In this document: in pieces, positions 1 to 8,496 of the stretch | Position numbering within the stretch: the first letter of the stretch is position 1 | Layout of the letters: each line of letters starts with the position of its first letter | Assembly (NCBI GenBank): GCA_964371945.1 | Contig: CAYJPA010000081.1 | Location: 1-29,381, forward strand | Origin: CAYJPA01 sp964371945 | GTDB taxonomy: Bacteria; Chloroflexota; Chloroflexia; Thermomicrobiales; UBA6265 | Length of the DNA: 29,381 nucleotides | Direction: 5' to 3' | Notes under the pieces: generated by a model | Seen by the model: the letters and a program-made list of their open reading frames with translations, nothing else | Database searches by the model: none | What the model was told of the DNA's origin: nothing | Position numbers and translations under genes: made by a program

Positions 1-87
1 ATTTTAAGGCAAACTACGCGTGGTGGGAAGAGAATGCTCTTTTTTCAGCAGCCTGTTAGAGGCTAGATGCTAACGGCTCAGAAGCCA

Positions 88-116
88 TTGACAAAAGATC
101 TTTGAACGTATAAATT
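88..116 (+). promoter_or_regulatory. Sigma-70-type promoter for the ArsR-like gene
   Basis: A perfect TTGACA at 88-93 is followed after 17 bp by TAAATT at 111-116, with an overlapping TATAAA at 109-114. Transcription would begin about 7 bases after the -10, almost exactly at the ATG at 124. There is no Shine-Dalgarno sequence before that ATG, so a leaderless mRNA is likely. The elements are seen directly; the start site is inferred. Confidence 0.6.
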
Positions 117-123
117 CGATTGT

Positions 124-681
124 ATGATGCAGGATGTGATGTTTCTCGAACGGATCGATCAGGCCGAAACGCTCCTCAAACCCAGACGAATCGACATTCT
201 GCGGCGACTGGCCGAGCCGCATTCGTGCCCGGAGATCGCGACCGCGCTCGATGAGTCAACCCAGAAGATCTACTACCACGTCAAGCGCCTGGAAGAAGCC
301 GATCTCATCGATCGCGTCGCGGAACGGCGCGTGCGCGGCATCGTCGAGGGCATTTACCAGTCGCGGGCCCGGTCGTACTGGCTCTCGCCGCGCCTGGTTG
401 GTCAGATTGGGCGCAAGCGAACCGAAAGCGAGCTCAGTCTGGGGTTTCTCCTGACCCTCACTGAGGAGCTGACAGAGGATGTCGCGCGGCTGGCAGCGAC
501 AAGTCCCGAGGCCGCATCGCTCGGCTTTTCGGCGGAAATCCACCTGCGGCCGGAGCAGCGGGAGGCCTTTTTGCACGATCTGCAGGCCTCGATGCAGGCG
601 CTGCTCACTCGATACGGCGGAGCCGAGGGCGAAGCGCTCAAGATCGCGTTCGCGTGTTATCCGAAGGGAGATCGTCCGTGA
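124..681 (+). CDS. ArsR-type winged-helix transcriptional regulator
   Basis: This 185-residue protein starts with a winged helix-turn-helix of the ArsR/HTH_20 kind at about residues 15-70. It has the usual order: a helix around LLKPRRIDILRRLAEP, a recognition helix near STQKIYYHVKRLEEADLI, then a basic wing. The C-terminal half is helical and matches no ligand domain I know. There are no cysteine pairs suggesting metal sensing. The next gene overlaps it by 4 bases and encodes a tandem SRPBCC protein; ArsR-type regulators next to AHSA1/SRPBCC proteins are a recurrent pair. It probably controls its own operon. The ATG at 124 is chosen because the promoter places the transcript start there; an in-frame ATG at 139 is the alternative. 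Confidence 0.8.
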   Translation: MMQDVMFLERIDQAETLLKPRRIDILRRLAEPHSCPEIATALDESTQKIYYHVKRLEEADLIDRVAERRVRGIVEGIYQSRARSYWLSPRLVGQIGRKRTESELSLGFLLTLTEELTEDVARLAATSPEAASLGFSAEIHLRPEQREAFLHDLQASMQALLTRYGGAEGEALKIAFACYPKGDRP

Positions 682-1529
682 AAGAGCTCGCGTTCAGGAG
701 CAGCATCGCCGCATCACCCGCGTTCGTCTTCGCCGCGTTGACTGATGCCAAAGCGCTCGAAATTTGGCTCGACGAGCACGCCGATGTCTCGCTCAATGAC
801 GGCAGATTCGACTTCTGGGGCCGCTACTCGCTCGAAGGTGAACGGGGTCGCAAACGGCTCATTGGCAGCGAGTCCGATCGAAAGCTCAGCTTCACCTGGT
901 TGCTCGGTGGCGAGGTAACCACCGTCGAGATCGCGCTCGAACCAACTGACGACGGCGCGACCCGGATCACTCTGAGCCACCACGACATGGCGGAGCGGGA
1001 CGGGGCTGAGCCATTCGCCGCCGATTTCTGGCGAATCTCGATCGACAATCTCGCCAATTACTGCGAAGGCCGCCTGATCACGGCACGCTGCGATGTCACC
1101 TCCATTGAAACGGGTCGTTCGACCGCCGAAGTGGAGATCGACGCGTCGCCTGAAGAGGTCTTCGCTTCCTTGGTCGTACCTGAGCAACTGAACCGGTGGG
1201 TCGGCGGCGAATCGTCCGTCGAGCCCAGGATCGGCGGCCGGTACGACTTCGGATGGGACCATGGACCGATCAAAATCCTCGATCTCGAACCGCCCAAAAC
1301 CCTGTCCTACTCCTGGAACTATGCCGAAACCGGTGAAACGGTCGTGCGCTGGGAACTGGAGGGCTCCGGGGGCAAAACCCGGCTCACCCTCGTGCACAGC
1401 GGCTTCACCGACAAAAAGACCTCCGGCGGTTACAAGCTCGGGTGGCAAGCCTTCCTTGTGAGTCTCCGTCGCATGCACGAAGTCGGCCCGTCCTGGCGCC
1501 GGATCGAGTGGGTAACTCCTGCCGAGTAG
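678..1529 (+). CDS. Tandem SRPBCC (AHSA1-like) domain protein
   Basis: The protein has 283 residues with two SRPBCC/START-fold domains in tandem. The first covers about residues 1-125 (FRSSIAASPAFVFAAL at the start, then ATRITLSHHDM). The second covers about 140-260 (EVEIDASPEEVFASLVVPEQ, then GGRYDFGWDHGPI and TRLTLVHSGF). This fold makes a hydrophobic cavity for lipids or small ligands, and the AHSA1 branch includes Hsp90 co-chaperone-like proteins and uncharacterised bacterial proteins. The GTG at 678 overlaps the upstream stop (GTGA) and has GGGAG 7 bases before it, so it is preferred over the in-frame ATG at 654 inside the upstream gene. Translation is probably coupled to the regulator. 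Its ligand cannot be told from sequence. Confidence 0.8.
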   Translation: MKELAFRSSIAASPAFVFAALTDAKALEIWLDEHADVSLNDGRFDFWGRYSLEGERGRKRLIGSESDRKLSFTWLLGGEVTTVEIALEPTDDGATRITLSHHDMAERDGAEPFAADFWRISIDNLANYCEGRLITARCDVTSIETGRSTAEVEIDASPEEVFASLVVPEQLNRWVGGESSVEPRIGGRYDFGWDHGPIKILDLEPPKTLSYSWNYAETGETVVRWELEGSGGKTRLTLVHSGFTDKKTSGGYKLGWQAFLVSLRRMHEVGPSWRRIEWVTPAE

Positions 1530-1858
1530 GGACCGCGGCAGGAGGAACGTTCCGTCATCCAATGCTTCCGCGGGCCCCTCTGTCTGAGTATCTGAAGAAC
1601 GAGCGTCACGACAAGAGAAGCGAAAGCACTCGAGTTTGGACCGAGCTAGATTTGTTAGATCACGTTCCCGATCGATCGCGAGTTCAGGACGAGTTCATTT
1701 GGTTGTCTCTCGAACCGGCGCCGCCTGGTTCGGCCAACCTTCCGAGTTTCTGATATGGCTGGATCACCGTTGAGCATCCGTGAGACCACGAATTCGTAGC
1801 GAACTCACTCACTTCGTGGTCGTCACTCTCCGAAGTGGGTCGGTGCCAAGGGATCTGG
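1530..1858. other. Intergenic region between convergent genes
   Basis: This stretch of about 330 bases lies between the SRPBCC gene and the broken end of the SNase/DUF3105 gene. I see no reading frame with recognisable protein features and no clear terminator. Confidence 0.5.
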
Positions 1859-2233
1859 TCAGATGGTCGCTTCAGTGCCGTTGTCACAAGGGGCACCGTA
1901 CTCGGGCGTGTATGCCGGGCTGTTCCTGAAGACTTCAATGAACTGTCCCAATCGCTCGTCGTCAGCGGATTCCAACGAAAGCTGATGGTTCCATGACGTC
2001 ACGACGATGGTGGATTACTGGTCTTCATAAGGACTGACCAGGAGATATGGTTCATCTTTCGCGAGCGACCTGAGCTCATCGATTTGGTCCGGCGGCACGT
2101 CCGACCGATAGGTAATCCAAACCGCGCCGTGCTCCAATGAATGGACCGCGTGGCCGCTCCCAATCGGTTTGTCATAGAACCCACAGGTCTGCCAAACGTT
2201 GTGGTGAGTTCCGCCTACCGGAGGAGTCTCAGG
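1859..2233 (-). pseudogene. Detached DUF3105 domain, cut by a frameshift and a stop
   Basis: In the frame read from 2233 down, the minus strand encodes TPPVGGTHHNVWQTCGFYD, then AVHSLEHGAVWITYR, then LLVSPYEDQ. An in-frame TAA follows at 2017-2015, after which the same frame continues with IVVTSWNHQLSLESADDERL and GAPCDNG to a TGA at 1861-1859. The TPP-GG-HH, CGxYD, AVHSLEHGAVW, LSPY and W-rQL motifs are those of DUF3105. The beginning of this domain (EIPDGVQTFNYVG) is still encoded at the C-terminus of the upstream 643-residue gene in the other frame. The ancestral gene therefore probably ran from 4146 to 1859 and was broken by a 1-nt shift near 2233-2240 plus this stop. The detached piece has no start of its own. 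Confidence 0.8.
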
Positions 2234-4146
2234 CCAAGTATTGAACCGTTGTCGTGTTGGGCTCCGACGTAATTGAAGGTTTGGACACCGTCGGGAATCT
2301 CATTCGCGTCAGCGCTCGCGTCGACCGGTTCGTTCGCTGCCTCGGCGAGTGCCGCGTCGAGTTGGGTTTGCGCTTCGGCGAGCAACGCCTTTGTGGTCTC
2401 GTAGGCGGCGGCGAGTGCCACGACGTCGACTTCGCTCACGTAGAAATCCGGACCCTCGTTGGGCGTCCCGAACGCGGCCACGTTCGCATCGAAATTCGAG
2501 AAAGTCCTTGCCTCGTCGGTCAGAGGTGCGAATGCCGCAAGGTACGCTGTATGCAGGCCCTCGTAGCGGGCCGGCGGCGTGAGCTCCTGGACCCACAGTT
2601 CCTGTTGCCCCAGGGCGACCAGGCCGCCCGCAAGCCACGCAAATTCGAGGTTCATGCTTGCCGGGTCGTCGGTGATCTGACCGTCGGCGAGCACGTCGCC
2701 GATCGCCCCCATGCTGATGTCCAGGGTGCTGACAATCGCGTTGAGCCCGTCGAGGTAGTCGCGCTCGGCCCCCGTCAACGGCTGATCGGCGACCGGCTCA
2801 GCGTGACACTCCGCCCAGAGCCCGATATGTTCGGCTTCGGCGATCAGCGCGGACGCGGAGAACATCGCATCGAATCGATGGTCCACTCCCGATGTGGTGG
2901 CAAAGCCGTCGGTGATCAATTGGTCAGCAATCAGGAGACGGCCATCTGCTGACCAGACGTGTCGCTTGAGCCGCTTGTCATCGGCGACACGGCCGTCGAT
3001 CTCCAACAGGATCGTGCCGCCGGCAAGCTCCGCAAGTTGTTGTTTGGATTCCTCGGCAAAACACGCGTCCTTGACCGGAACGTTGAGGCCAATAATCTGC
3101 ACATTGGCGGTTTCGCCGCTCTCGTCGAGCGTGACCGTCAGTGTCCGCCCGTCGATCGCCTTGACCACGGTCGCTGCCGTGTAGCGCACAGGGGCTGTCG
3201 GAGGTGTCAGCATCGCGAATTTGGTCGGCGTGGTGCCGTCCGCGAGGAGCAACTCTCGCCCGTCGAAGGAGAGCGCGAGCTCCTTGCTTGACTCGCTGAC
3301 GATGAAGACAAGGACGGCGCGTCGTACCGATCCCGCGGGAACGGCGATCGCTGACGCCCCGTCCAGCGGCGCCTCTCCGAGCGATGCAGCCGCCAGACCA
3401 GAGTCGCGTGTGGACGCCTTATTCAGCGTGGTCTTGCTGATGTCGCGCACCGCAAACGATTTCAGCGGAATTTCTTCGGCGGCCGCCTGCTGATTCGTGA
3501 TGTCGACGATGGCGACCACCCACTCCTTACCGTCCTTCGGAGCAAGATCAAGATCGGGGTAACCGCGTCCTCGAGTCCAATCGACAACCCCCATTCGCCA
3601 TCCATTCACCGCGAGCGCGGGTGCGGCCTCGCCTTCGGGCTGAACGACCGAGCCTCCCAAAAACTCAATCAGGCGGGCGAGATCGTCCGCTACATTGAAC
3701 AGTTGAAACGCACCCACAAAAGCGGCATACCCCGAGCCGTCAGGAACGAGCTGACACTCGAAATACTCGCCGGCGGCAATGGTGTCATTTTGATAGACGA
3801 TCCAGGCCCGCCAGCTGGTCTTGCCTTCGCCGAGAACCTGATAGTTCGATTCATTTCCATCGCCAAACGTTAATTGAACGAGCAGCAGGCAGCCGTCGAT
3901 TCCAATTGACGACACCGGCATCGATCCCACTGGAATGACTACCAGCGAGCCATCACCCAGCAATGGCAGATCGCCTTGAAAATCTTTGACCTCCCAGGGA
4001 GCTTCCCACTCCATGGTGTATCGACCGTCCGGATCGACGTAGGTCGAGCCGTCAACCTGGGCCTCGGCTCGGCGCACTCCACTTGAGATCGCGGCTACTT
4101 GCGATAGGACAAGGGCGACGACAATCAGTCGCAGCATAGTTCTCAT
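2215..4146 (-). CDS. Secreted SNase-like multidomain protein with truncated C-terminal DUF3105
   Basis: The 643-residue protein begins with a signal peptide (LRLIVVALVLSQVAAI, cleavage near AEA at about 27-29), so it is exported. Residues about 180-295 look like a DUF4352/Ig-like domain. Residues about 321-449 have the staphylococcal-nuclease order (VVKAIDGRTLTVTL, IIGLNVPV, SADGRLLIADQLITDGFA). The residues that would match the SNase catalytic Arg, Asp and Glu appear as Gln, Asn and Val in VQIIGLNVPV, so nuclease activity is doubtful. Residues about 455-610 are helical. The end (EIPDGVQTFNYVG) is the start of DUF3105, after which a frameshift gives the short tail LGLRLLR and a stop. The start is well set: TAGGAGG lies 8 bases before the ATG. 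It may still be expressed as a shortened protein. Function unknown. Confidence 0.75.
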   Translation of the reverse strand: MRTMLRLIVVALVLSQVAAISSGVRRAEAQVDGSTYVDPDGRYTMEWEAPWEVKDFQGDLPLLGDGSLVVIPVGSMPVSSIGIDGCLLLVQLTFGDGNESNYQVLGEGKTSWRAWIVYQNDTIAAGEYFECQLVPDGSGYAAFVGAFQLFNVADDLARLIEFLGGSVVQPEGEAAPALAVNGWRMGVVDWTRGRGYPDLDLAPKDGKEWVVAIVDITNQQAAAEEIPLKSFAVRDISKTTLNKASTRDSGLAAASLGEAPLDGASAIAVPAGSVRRAVLVFIVSESSKELALSFDGRELLLADGTTPTKFAMLTPPTAPVRYTAATVVKAIDGRTLTVTLDESGETANVQIIGLNVPVKDACFAEESKQQLAELAGGTILLEIDGRVADDKRLKRHVWSADGRLLIADQLITDGFATTSGVDHRFDAMFSASALIAEAEHIGLWAECHAEPVADQPLTGAERDYLDGLNAIVSTLDISMGAIGDVLADGQITDDPASMNLEFAWLAGGLVALGQQELWVQELTPPARYEGLHTAYLAAFAPLTDEARTFSNFDANVAAFGTPNEGPDFYVSEVDVVALAAAYETTKALLAEAQTQLDAALAEAANEPVDASADANEIPDGVQTFNYVGAQHDNGSILGLRLLR

Positions 4147-4863
4147 TGCTCTTCCTCCTAGATTCGCGAAACCGCGTTACGTCAACTCCTCGTCCATGTC
4201 TTCATCGTTCCGTGACTGCCTCGATTGGAAAAGGGAGGCCGTCACGTCGCGCACAGGCAATCCGCCGTGATGGCACCGGGCGAGTCAGGTTCCGATACCG
4301 GATGGAATCAGGCACAATGGCACAGAGAGCATGGCGCTGGGGTTCGCCGCCACTGAGAAATTCCGGTTGGCTTGATGCGCAGTTCCTTCCATTCGAGGCC
4401 AATCGCCAGGAACGCCAACCAGGCACGGAGATTCCGAACGCTCAGAGACCGGCGCCGCGACGGCGGTTTTGGGGTGTCCCGGCCCGGTTCGCAGAGACGA
4501 GCGTCGCCCGCGGATCGCTCGCAACGAAACTGGTCAGCGAGGGCAACCGCCAGGGTGTACATTGGGTGATCCTTCACGGGCTCATTCCAATCAGTGGTTT
4601 ATTCCGGGCGCGTTATTGACTTGGTCGATGCCGTCAGGATGCGCTCGCTTGAGTGCGAATCCATCCCCAAAACTACGGAGAATGAGGATGGACTCGGGAC
4701 CGGGAGCGGCATATTCAGAGCGGGCCATCCAGGCTGCGACAAAACGCTCAATAGAGAAAAAAAGGGTCAAAGCGGCAAGTGGAATCAAGTCATTGATCGC
4801 CGTTATCCGGTGACATCGTTCTTGGACATTCGACGTCTTCCGAGCCGCAACGTGACAATCGAA
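4147..4863. other. Long intergenic region without a convincing gene
   Basis: About 700 bases separate the divergently placed 5' end at 4146 from the hydrolase stop at 4864. Open frames here are arginine-rich shadows. One minus-strand frame (about 4591-4830) contains a hydrophobic stretch LIPLAALTLFFSIERFVAAW, but it has no good start, ribosome binding site or family resemblance. The promoter of the SNase-like gene presumably lies just above 4150; I could not assign its boxes. Confidence 0.4.
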
Positions 4864-5721
4864 TCAATCCTCGGGGTGCAGGTGGCGGCCAAGGAATGCC
4901 AGAACGAGACCGCTGCCGAGTTCCCATTCGATGATCGGGACGTGCGTAAGCTCGGGCAGGAAGACAAAGACCGTTTCTACCCCGGCCTCGTGCAGCGCGG
5001 CGGCAAGGTTCCGCGAGTGATCGGGTGAGAGGACCTCGTCTTGCCCACCGTGCAGCAACATCGCCGGAGCGCTCTGCTCGTCGACCAACTCGACTGGGGA
5101 TTGATCGCGAAGCTCCTCCAGCACCTGTTCTGGAGGCATACCGACGATGCTCGTCACGACCGCCATCTCGTCGGAATCACGTTCCCAGATCGACACGTCG
5201 CCGACGCCGGCGACCGAAACACTGCACCCGATCCGGCCGCCCGTGGTCGTCCCGGATGTTGTATCTGACCGCTCCTTAGCGGACGTACCGAGCAGCACTG
5301 CCAACTGACCGCCGGCCGAGTGACCGTAGGCGCCGACTCGTTCGGGATCGACCTCGTACGTCGCGGCGTTGTCCCGCACCCATTGCACGGCGAGCCGCGC
5401 ATCATCGAGAAACGTCGCAAACGAGAGCCGGTAGTCGGCGACGAAGGTGACGTAGCCACCTTCGGCCAGCGCCCGAGCGTTCGGGGCCACGTATTCTCGG
5501 CCGCCGCCCCAACCGGGAAAGACGAGCATTGCCGGGCGCGGCGTATCGCGAGACGGTGGACGGTAGGCGCCAAGGATGAGGCTTTGGCCATCTGCTTCCC
5601 CATAGGAGATGCCCTGCTCTACGGTCACCTCCATCGGAGCGGCGTCCTGGGCCAGCATGGTTGGTGCGGCAAGCAGCGGAGCGACGGCAGCGGACGCCAG
5701 GAACATGCGACGAGTGATCAT
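4864..5721 (-). CDS. Exported alpha/beta hydrolase (esterase/lipase-like, Tat signal)
   Basis: The 285-residue protein opens with a twin-arginine signal, MITRRMFLASAAVAPLLAAP, indicating Tat export. The mature part is an alpha/beta hydrolase of the BD-FAE/dienelactone hydrolase-like kind. It has an oxyanion region (LVFPGWGGG, about 67-74), nucleophile elbow GHSAGG (Ser at about 135), acid in GGQDEV (Asp at about 228) and His in ELTHVP (about 260), giving a complete Ser-Asp-His triad. It probably hydrolyses an ester or similar bond outside the cytoplasm; the substrate is unknown. I chose the ATG at 5721 over the in-frame ATG at 5796 because it places the twin-arginine motif at the N-terminus and has an AAAAGAGAA purine stretch upstream. 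It appears to be monocistronic. Confidence 0.82.
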   Translation of the reverse strand: MITRRMFLASAAVAPLLAAPTMLAQDAAPMEVTVEQGISYGEADGQSLILGAYRPPSRDTPRPAMLVFPGWGGGREYVAPNARALAEGGYVTFVADYRLSFATFLDDARLAVQWVRDNAATYEVDPERVGAYGHSAGGQLAVLLGTSAKERSDTTSGTTTGGRIGCSVSVAGVGDVSIWERDSDEMAVVTSIVGMPPEQVLEELRDQSPVELVDEQSAPAMLLHGGQDEVLSPDHSRNLAAALHEAGVETVFVFLPELTHVPIIEWELGSGLVLAFLGRHLHPED

Positions 5722-6099
5722 AGTGAATTCTCTTTTCGTAATGTCGGCGTAGGTTCGGATTTTGCTTACTATGGGCTTCAGAGCTTCTTGCGCCATAATT
5801 CGTCGGTTGCTCAGTCATTTGCCTCCTTGTCCAGGGCTCGTCCGGTCGGAGCACTTGTTTTGGTCGATGCCGAGATCATGCGAGCTCTAGGGTTCGGCGG
5901 CATCCTCAAATATGGGGAGATTTAGGTCCGACCTTCCGGATGCAGCCCGGTCCTGGAAACGACGGCCTCTTACAAAGCAACCGCGGACCTGAGCCTCTGT
6001 GACTGAGGTCGTGCGAGCTGCCTCGTCGGATAAAATCCACCATCGAGTGGACTAACGGCGAGTTCCACTGGAAGAGTTCGCAGGTGCTAAATTGTTAGG
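5722..6099. other. Intergenic region
   Basis: About 380 bases lie between the hydrolase start and the stop of the propeller protein. I find no coding frame with family features and no strong hairpin with a T-run. Confidence 0.4.
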
Positions 6100-8496
6100 T
6101 TATGGGTGAATCTGGAACTGGAACTTCTGGATTCGCGGGTTGCCGCCCTCGGCGATGTATACGCCTCCGTTGCCGTCTAGCGCGATCGAGAAGGGGTTCA
6201 CAAATTTGCCTTCGGCGAAGCCGAGCTCGCCCCAGGAGTAGAGGAAAGTCCCGGCCGAATCGAATACCAACACCCTGTGATCGTGGCTGTCGACAACATA
6301 GAAACGGCCAGTGTCATCGATGGCCAGAGCGCTTGAAGTGGTGCTCACTTCTTTGAGATCGAGCACGTTCAGCGGTTCCCCGGTTGGCGAAAACTGCACG
6401 AGTCTTCGGCTGCCGGGGTCCAGGGCCCAGAGGTTTCCAGCCGGGTCGAACGCAATTGAGCCTGACTCGGACAGCTGTCCGGGTCCGGGCACGGCGTTGC
6501 CGAATTTGCGGATGAACTTCCCGTCAGGTGTAAAGACCTGGATCTTCCCGTCGACCGCGTAGACGGTCACATAGACGTTACCGTCAGGGCCAACAGCGAT
6601 CCAGGAGGGTATTTGAGACTCCGCCTCGTCGTCGCCGTTCAGTCTCCACTCTCGGATGAACTGACGATCGGCAGCGAATTGTTGAACCCGCAAATTCACC
6701 GCATCGGAGATGTAGAACCCGCCGTCGGGCGCGAACGCGATGCCATTCATGAAATAGTACTCCGCGTTCCCAAAGTTGAACTGTCCCTCGCCACTGCCGG
6801 GGGACCCCCAGGTTTCGATAAGGTTGCCATCGAGGTCGAGGATCAAGAACCGATTCGCGTTGTGGTCCATAACCCAGAGCCGACACTTGGCGTCGATCGC
6901 GATGTGGCTGATGAGCTCTGGGACTTCCGGGGCACCGGTCGATGCCCAGATGAACGAGATGATGTCGTTCATTGCGTCCGGAGTCGCCAATTGGACTCTA
7001 GGAGCCATGGAGTTGGCTGCCGAATCAGTTGATCTGCATTTTTCTGCCGTCGCGAGCACGCCTGGTTGAATCTGGAATTTCTGCATGCGCGGATTGCCGA
7101 ATTCGCTGATGTAGACCCCGCCGTCGCCGTCGAGTGCGATCGATGTTGGATTCAAAAATTTGCCCCCACGCATACCCAGCCCGCCCCACGAGTAGAGCAA
7201 TGACCCGAGGGGGTCGATTACCGATATGATGTTGTCGGCGTGCGAGACGACATAGAAGCGGCCCGCAGCATCGATAGCGAGTCCCAACGGGGTTCTTCCG
7301 ATCTCCGGTGGTTCGAGCATCGCCATCGGCTCCCCGGTCGGTGAAAACTGCACCAGTCGCCTGAGGTCCTGGTCCAGGAACCAAAGATTTCCCGCAGGAT
7401 CGAATGCGATTGCGCCTGATCCGGAGAGCTGGCCCGGACCAACGGAGTTGCTTCCGAAGCTACGGATAAAGACTCCGTCAGATGAATAGACCTGGATGAT
7501 GTCATCATTGGTGTCAACAACGACGTAGACGTTGCCGTCGAGACCAACCCCGATCCACGTTGGGACATCGGACTCCACAGCGGCATCGCTGGTGATGCTC
7601 CATGCCCGCACAAAACGACGGTCGGTGTCAAACTGTTGAATTCGAGAATGCATAACGTCTGAAACGTAGAAGCCACCATCGAGTGCGAACGCGATACTAC
7701 CGCCCCAGGCAAAGAAGTCTGGTCCCCCAAAGTCAAACTGCCCTTCGCCATCGCCACCCGATCCCCAGGTGTCGAGCAGATTGCCGTCGGAGTCGAAGAT
7801 GAGGAAGCGATTGGCGAGTTGGTCCACTGCCCAAATTTGACAGTGAGGACCGATCGCCAGCTTGCCGAACAAAATCTCCTCGCCCGGAACGCCGGCCGAC
7901 TCCCACAGAAAACTCACGGGAGGATAGGTGGAAGTGGCGGAATTCGGCATTTGAATGTCGAGTGCGACGGGGCTGGCCGCTGACGCAGGCGTGCCTTCGC
8001 GTGCTCGGCATCCTTCTTCCGTCGCGGGTACGATGACTCCATGCGGACCATTGCCAGATGGAAGGTCGTCCCAAGCGGTTCGGTAAATGCCAATTACAGT
8101 GATCAACAGAAGTGCGACCGTCGCCAATTGAGCCATTGCCCAGGTTGGACCGTGCCGCCAAAGCCGGCGAGTGTCGGTGACCTCTGGGCGTATGTCCCTC
8201 CTGGGATTCGATTGACTACGACCGACGAAGGCCGGAGGGGCGATGGCGGAGGGCCGAAGCGAGCCAGCAAGTGTGCCCTGGTTCATGAGTTCCTCCCAAA
8301 GTTGGTCGCCAAACGCTCGGTCAGGCCGGGCGCTTTGATGCAGCGCGTGGAACAGACGCACCGTTTCAACGAGCGTTGGATCGAGGCTCGGACCGTTCAG
8401 AGCCCCGCTGAGTTCACCGGTGCGCTTGGAGATGGCGAGATCGAGCGCATCGCGTTCAGTTGTCAGACCGCTCCGTCCTTGAACGCCCTCAGTCAT
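6100..8496 (-). CDS. Single-pass membrane protein with two NHL-type beta-propellers, paired with an ECF sigma factor
   Basis: The 798-residue protein has a cytoplasmic N-terminal part of about 117 residues and one membrane helix (AMAQLATVALLLITVIGIY, about 120-138). Two homologous extracytoplasmic regions follow at about 194-480 and 505-798. Each copy repeats the same motif order: LW-ES/AS, NRFLI-D-DGNL--TWGS, GEGQF-FG, DGGFY-SD, WI-VG-DGNVYV, GSIAFDPAGNLW, RRLVQFSPTGEP, GRFYVV, FLYSWG, then NPRIQKFQ or NPRMQKFQ. These are NHL/six-bladed propeller repeats, so the gene arose by internal duplication. Its ATG at 8496 overlaps the end of the sigma gene by 8 bases and has AAGGAG upstream. By position, the N-terminal region could act as an anti-sigma domain with the propellers sensing outside the cell; no zinc-binding anti-sigma motif is visible, so this is inference. 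Confidence 0.78.
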   Translation of the reverse strand: MTEGVQGRSGLTTERDALDLAISKRTGELSGALNGPSLDPTLVETVRLFHALHQSARPDRAFGDQLWEELMNQGTLAGSLRPSAIAPPAFVGRSQSNPRRDIRPEVTDTRRLWRHGPTWAMAQLATVALLLITVIGIYRTAWDDLPSGNGPHGVIVPATEEGCRAREGTPASAASPVALDIQMPNSATSTYPPVSFLWESAGVPGEEILFGKLAIGPHCQIWAVDQLANRFLIFDSDGNLLDTWGSGGDGEGQFDFGGPDFFAWGGSIAFALDGGFYVSDVMHSRIQQFDTDRRFVRAWSITSDAAVESDVPTWIGVGLDGNVYVVVDTNDDIIQVYSSDGVFIRSFGSNSVGPGQLSGSGAIAFDPAGNLWFLDQDLRRLVQFSPTGEPMAMLEPPEIGRTPLGLAIDAAGRFYVVSHADNIISVIDPLGSLLYSWGGLGMRGGKFLNPTSIALDGDGGVYISEFGNPRMQKFQIQPGVLATAEKCRSTDSAANSMAPRVQLATPDAMNDIISFIWASTGAPEVPELISHIAIDAKCRLWVMDHNANRFLILDLDGNLIETWGSPGSGEGQFNFGNAEYYFMNGIAFAPDGGFYISDAVNLRVQQFAADRQFIREWRLNGDDEAESQIPSWIAVGPDGNVYVTVYAVDGKIQVFTPDGKFIRKFGNAVPGPGQLSESGSIAFDPAGNLWALDPGSRRLVQFSPTGEPLNVLDLKEVSTTSSALAIDDTGRFYVVDSHDHRVLVFDSAGTFLYSWGELGFAEGKFVNPFSIALDGNGGVYIAEGGNPRIQKFQFQIHP

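Noticed and set aside
714..1562. Long minus-strand open frame opposite the SRPBCC gene
   Set aside because: It is antisense to a gene with clear tandem domains and has no family motif; a GC-rich shadow.
2254..2952. Plus-strand open frame of 232 codons
   Set aside because: Antisense to the SNase-like gene; the amino-acid composition is typical of a reverse-frame shadow.
4591..4830. Minus-strand frame with a hydrophobic stretch and AAPGPESILIL
   Set aside because: No start with a ribosome binding site, no family resemblance, and frequent spurious frames around it; kept only as a remark.
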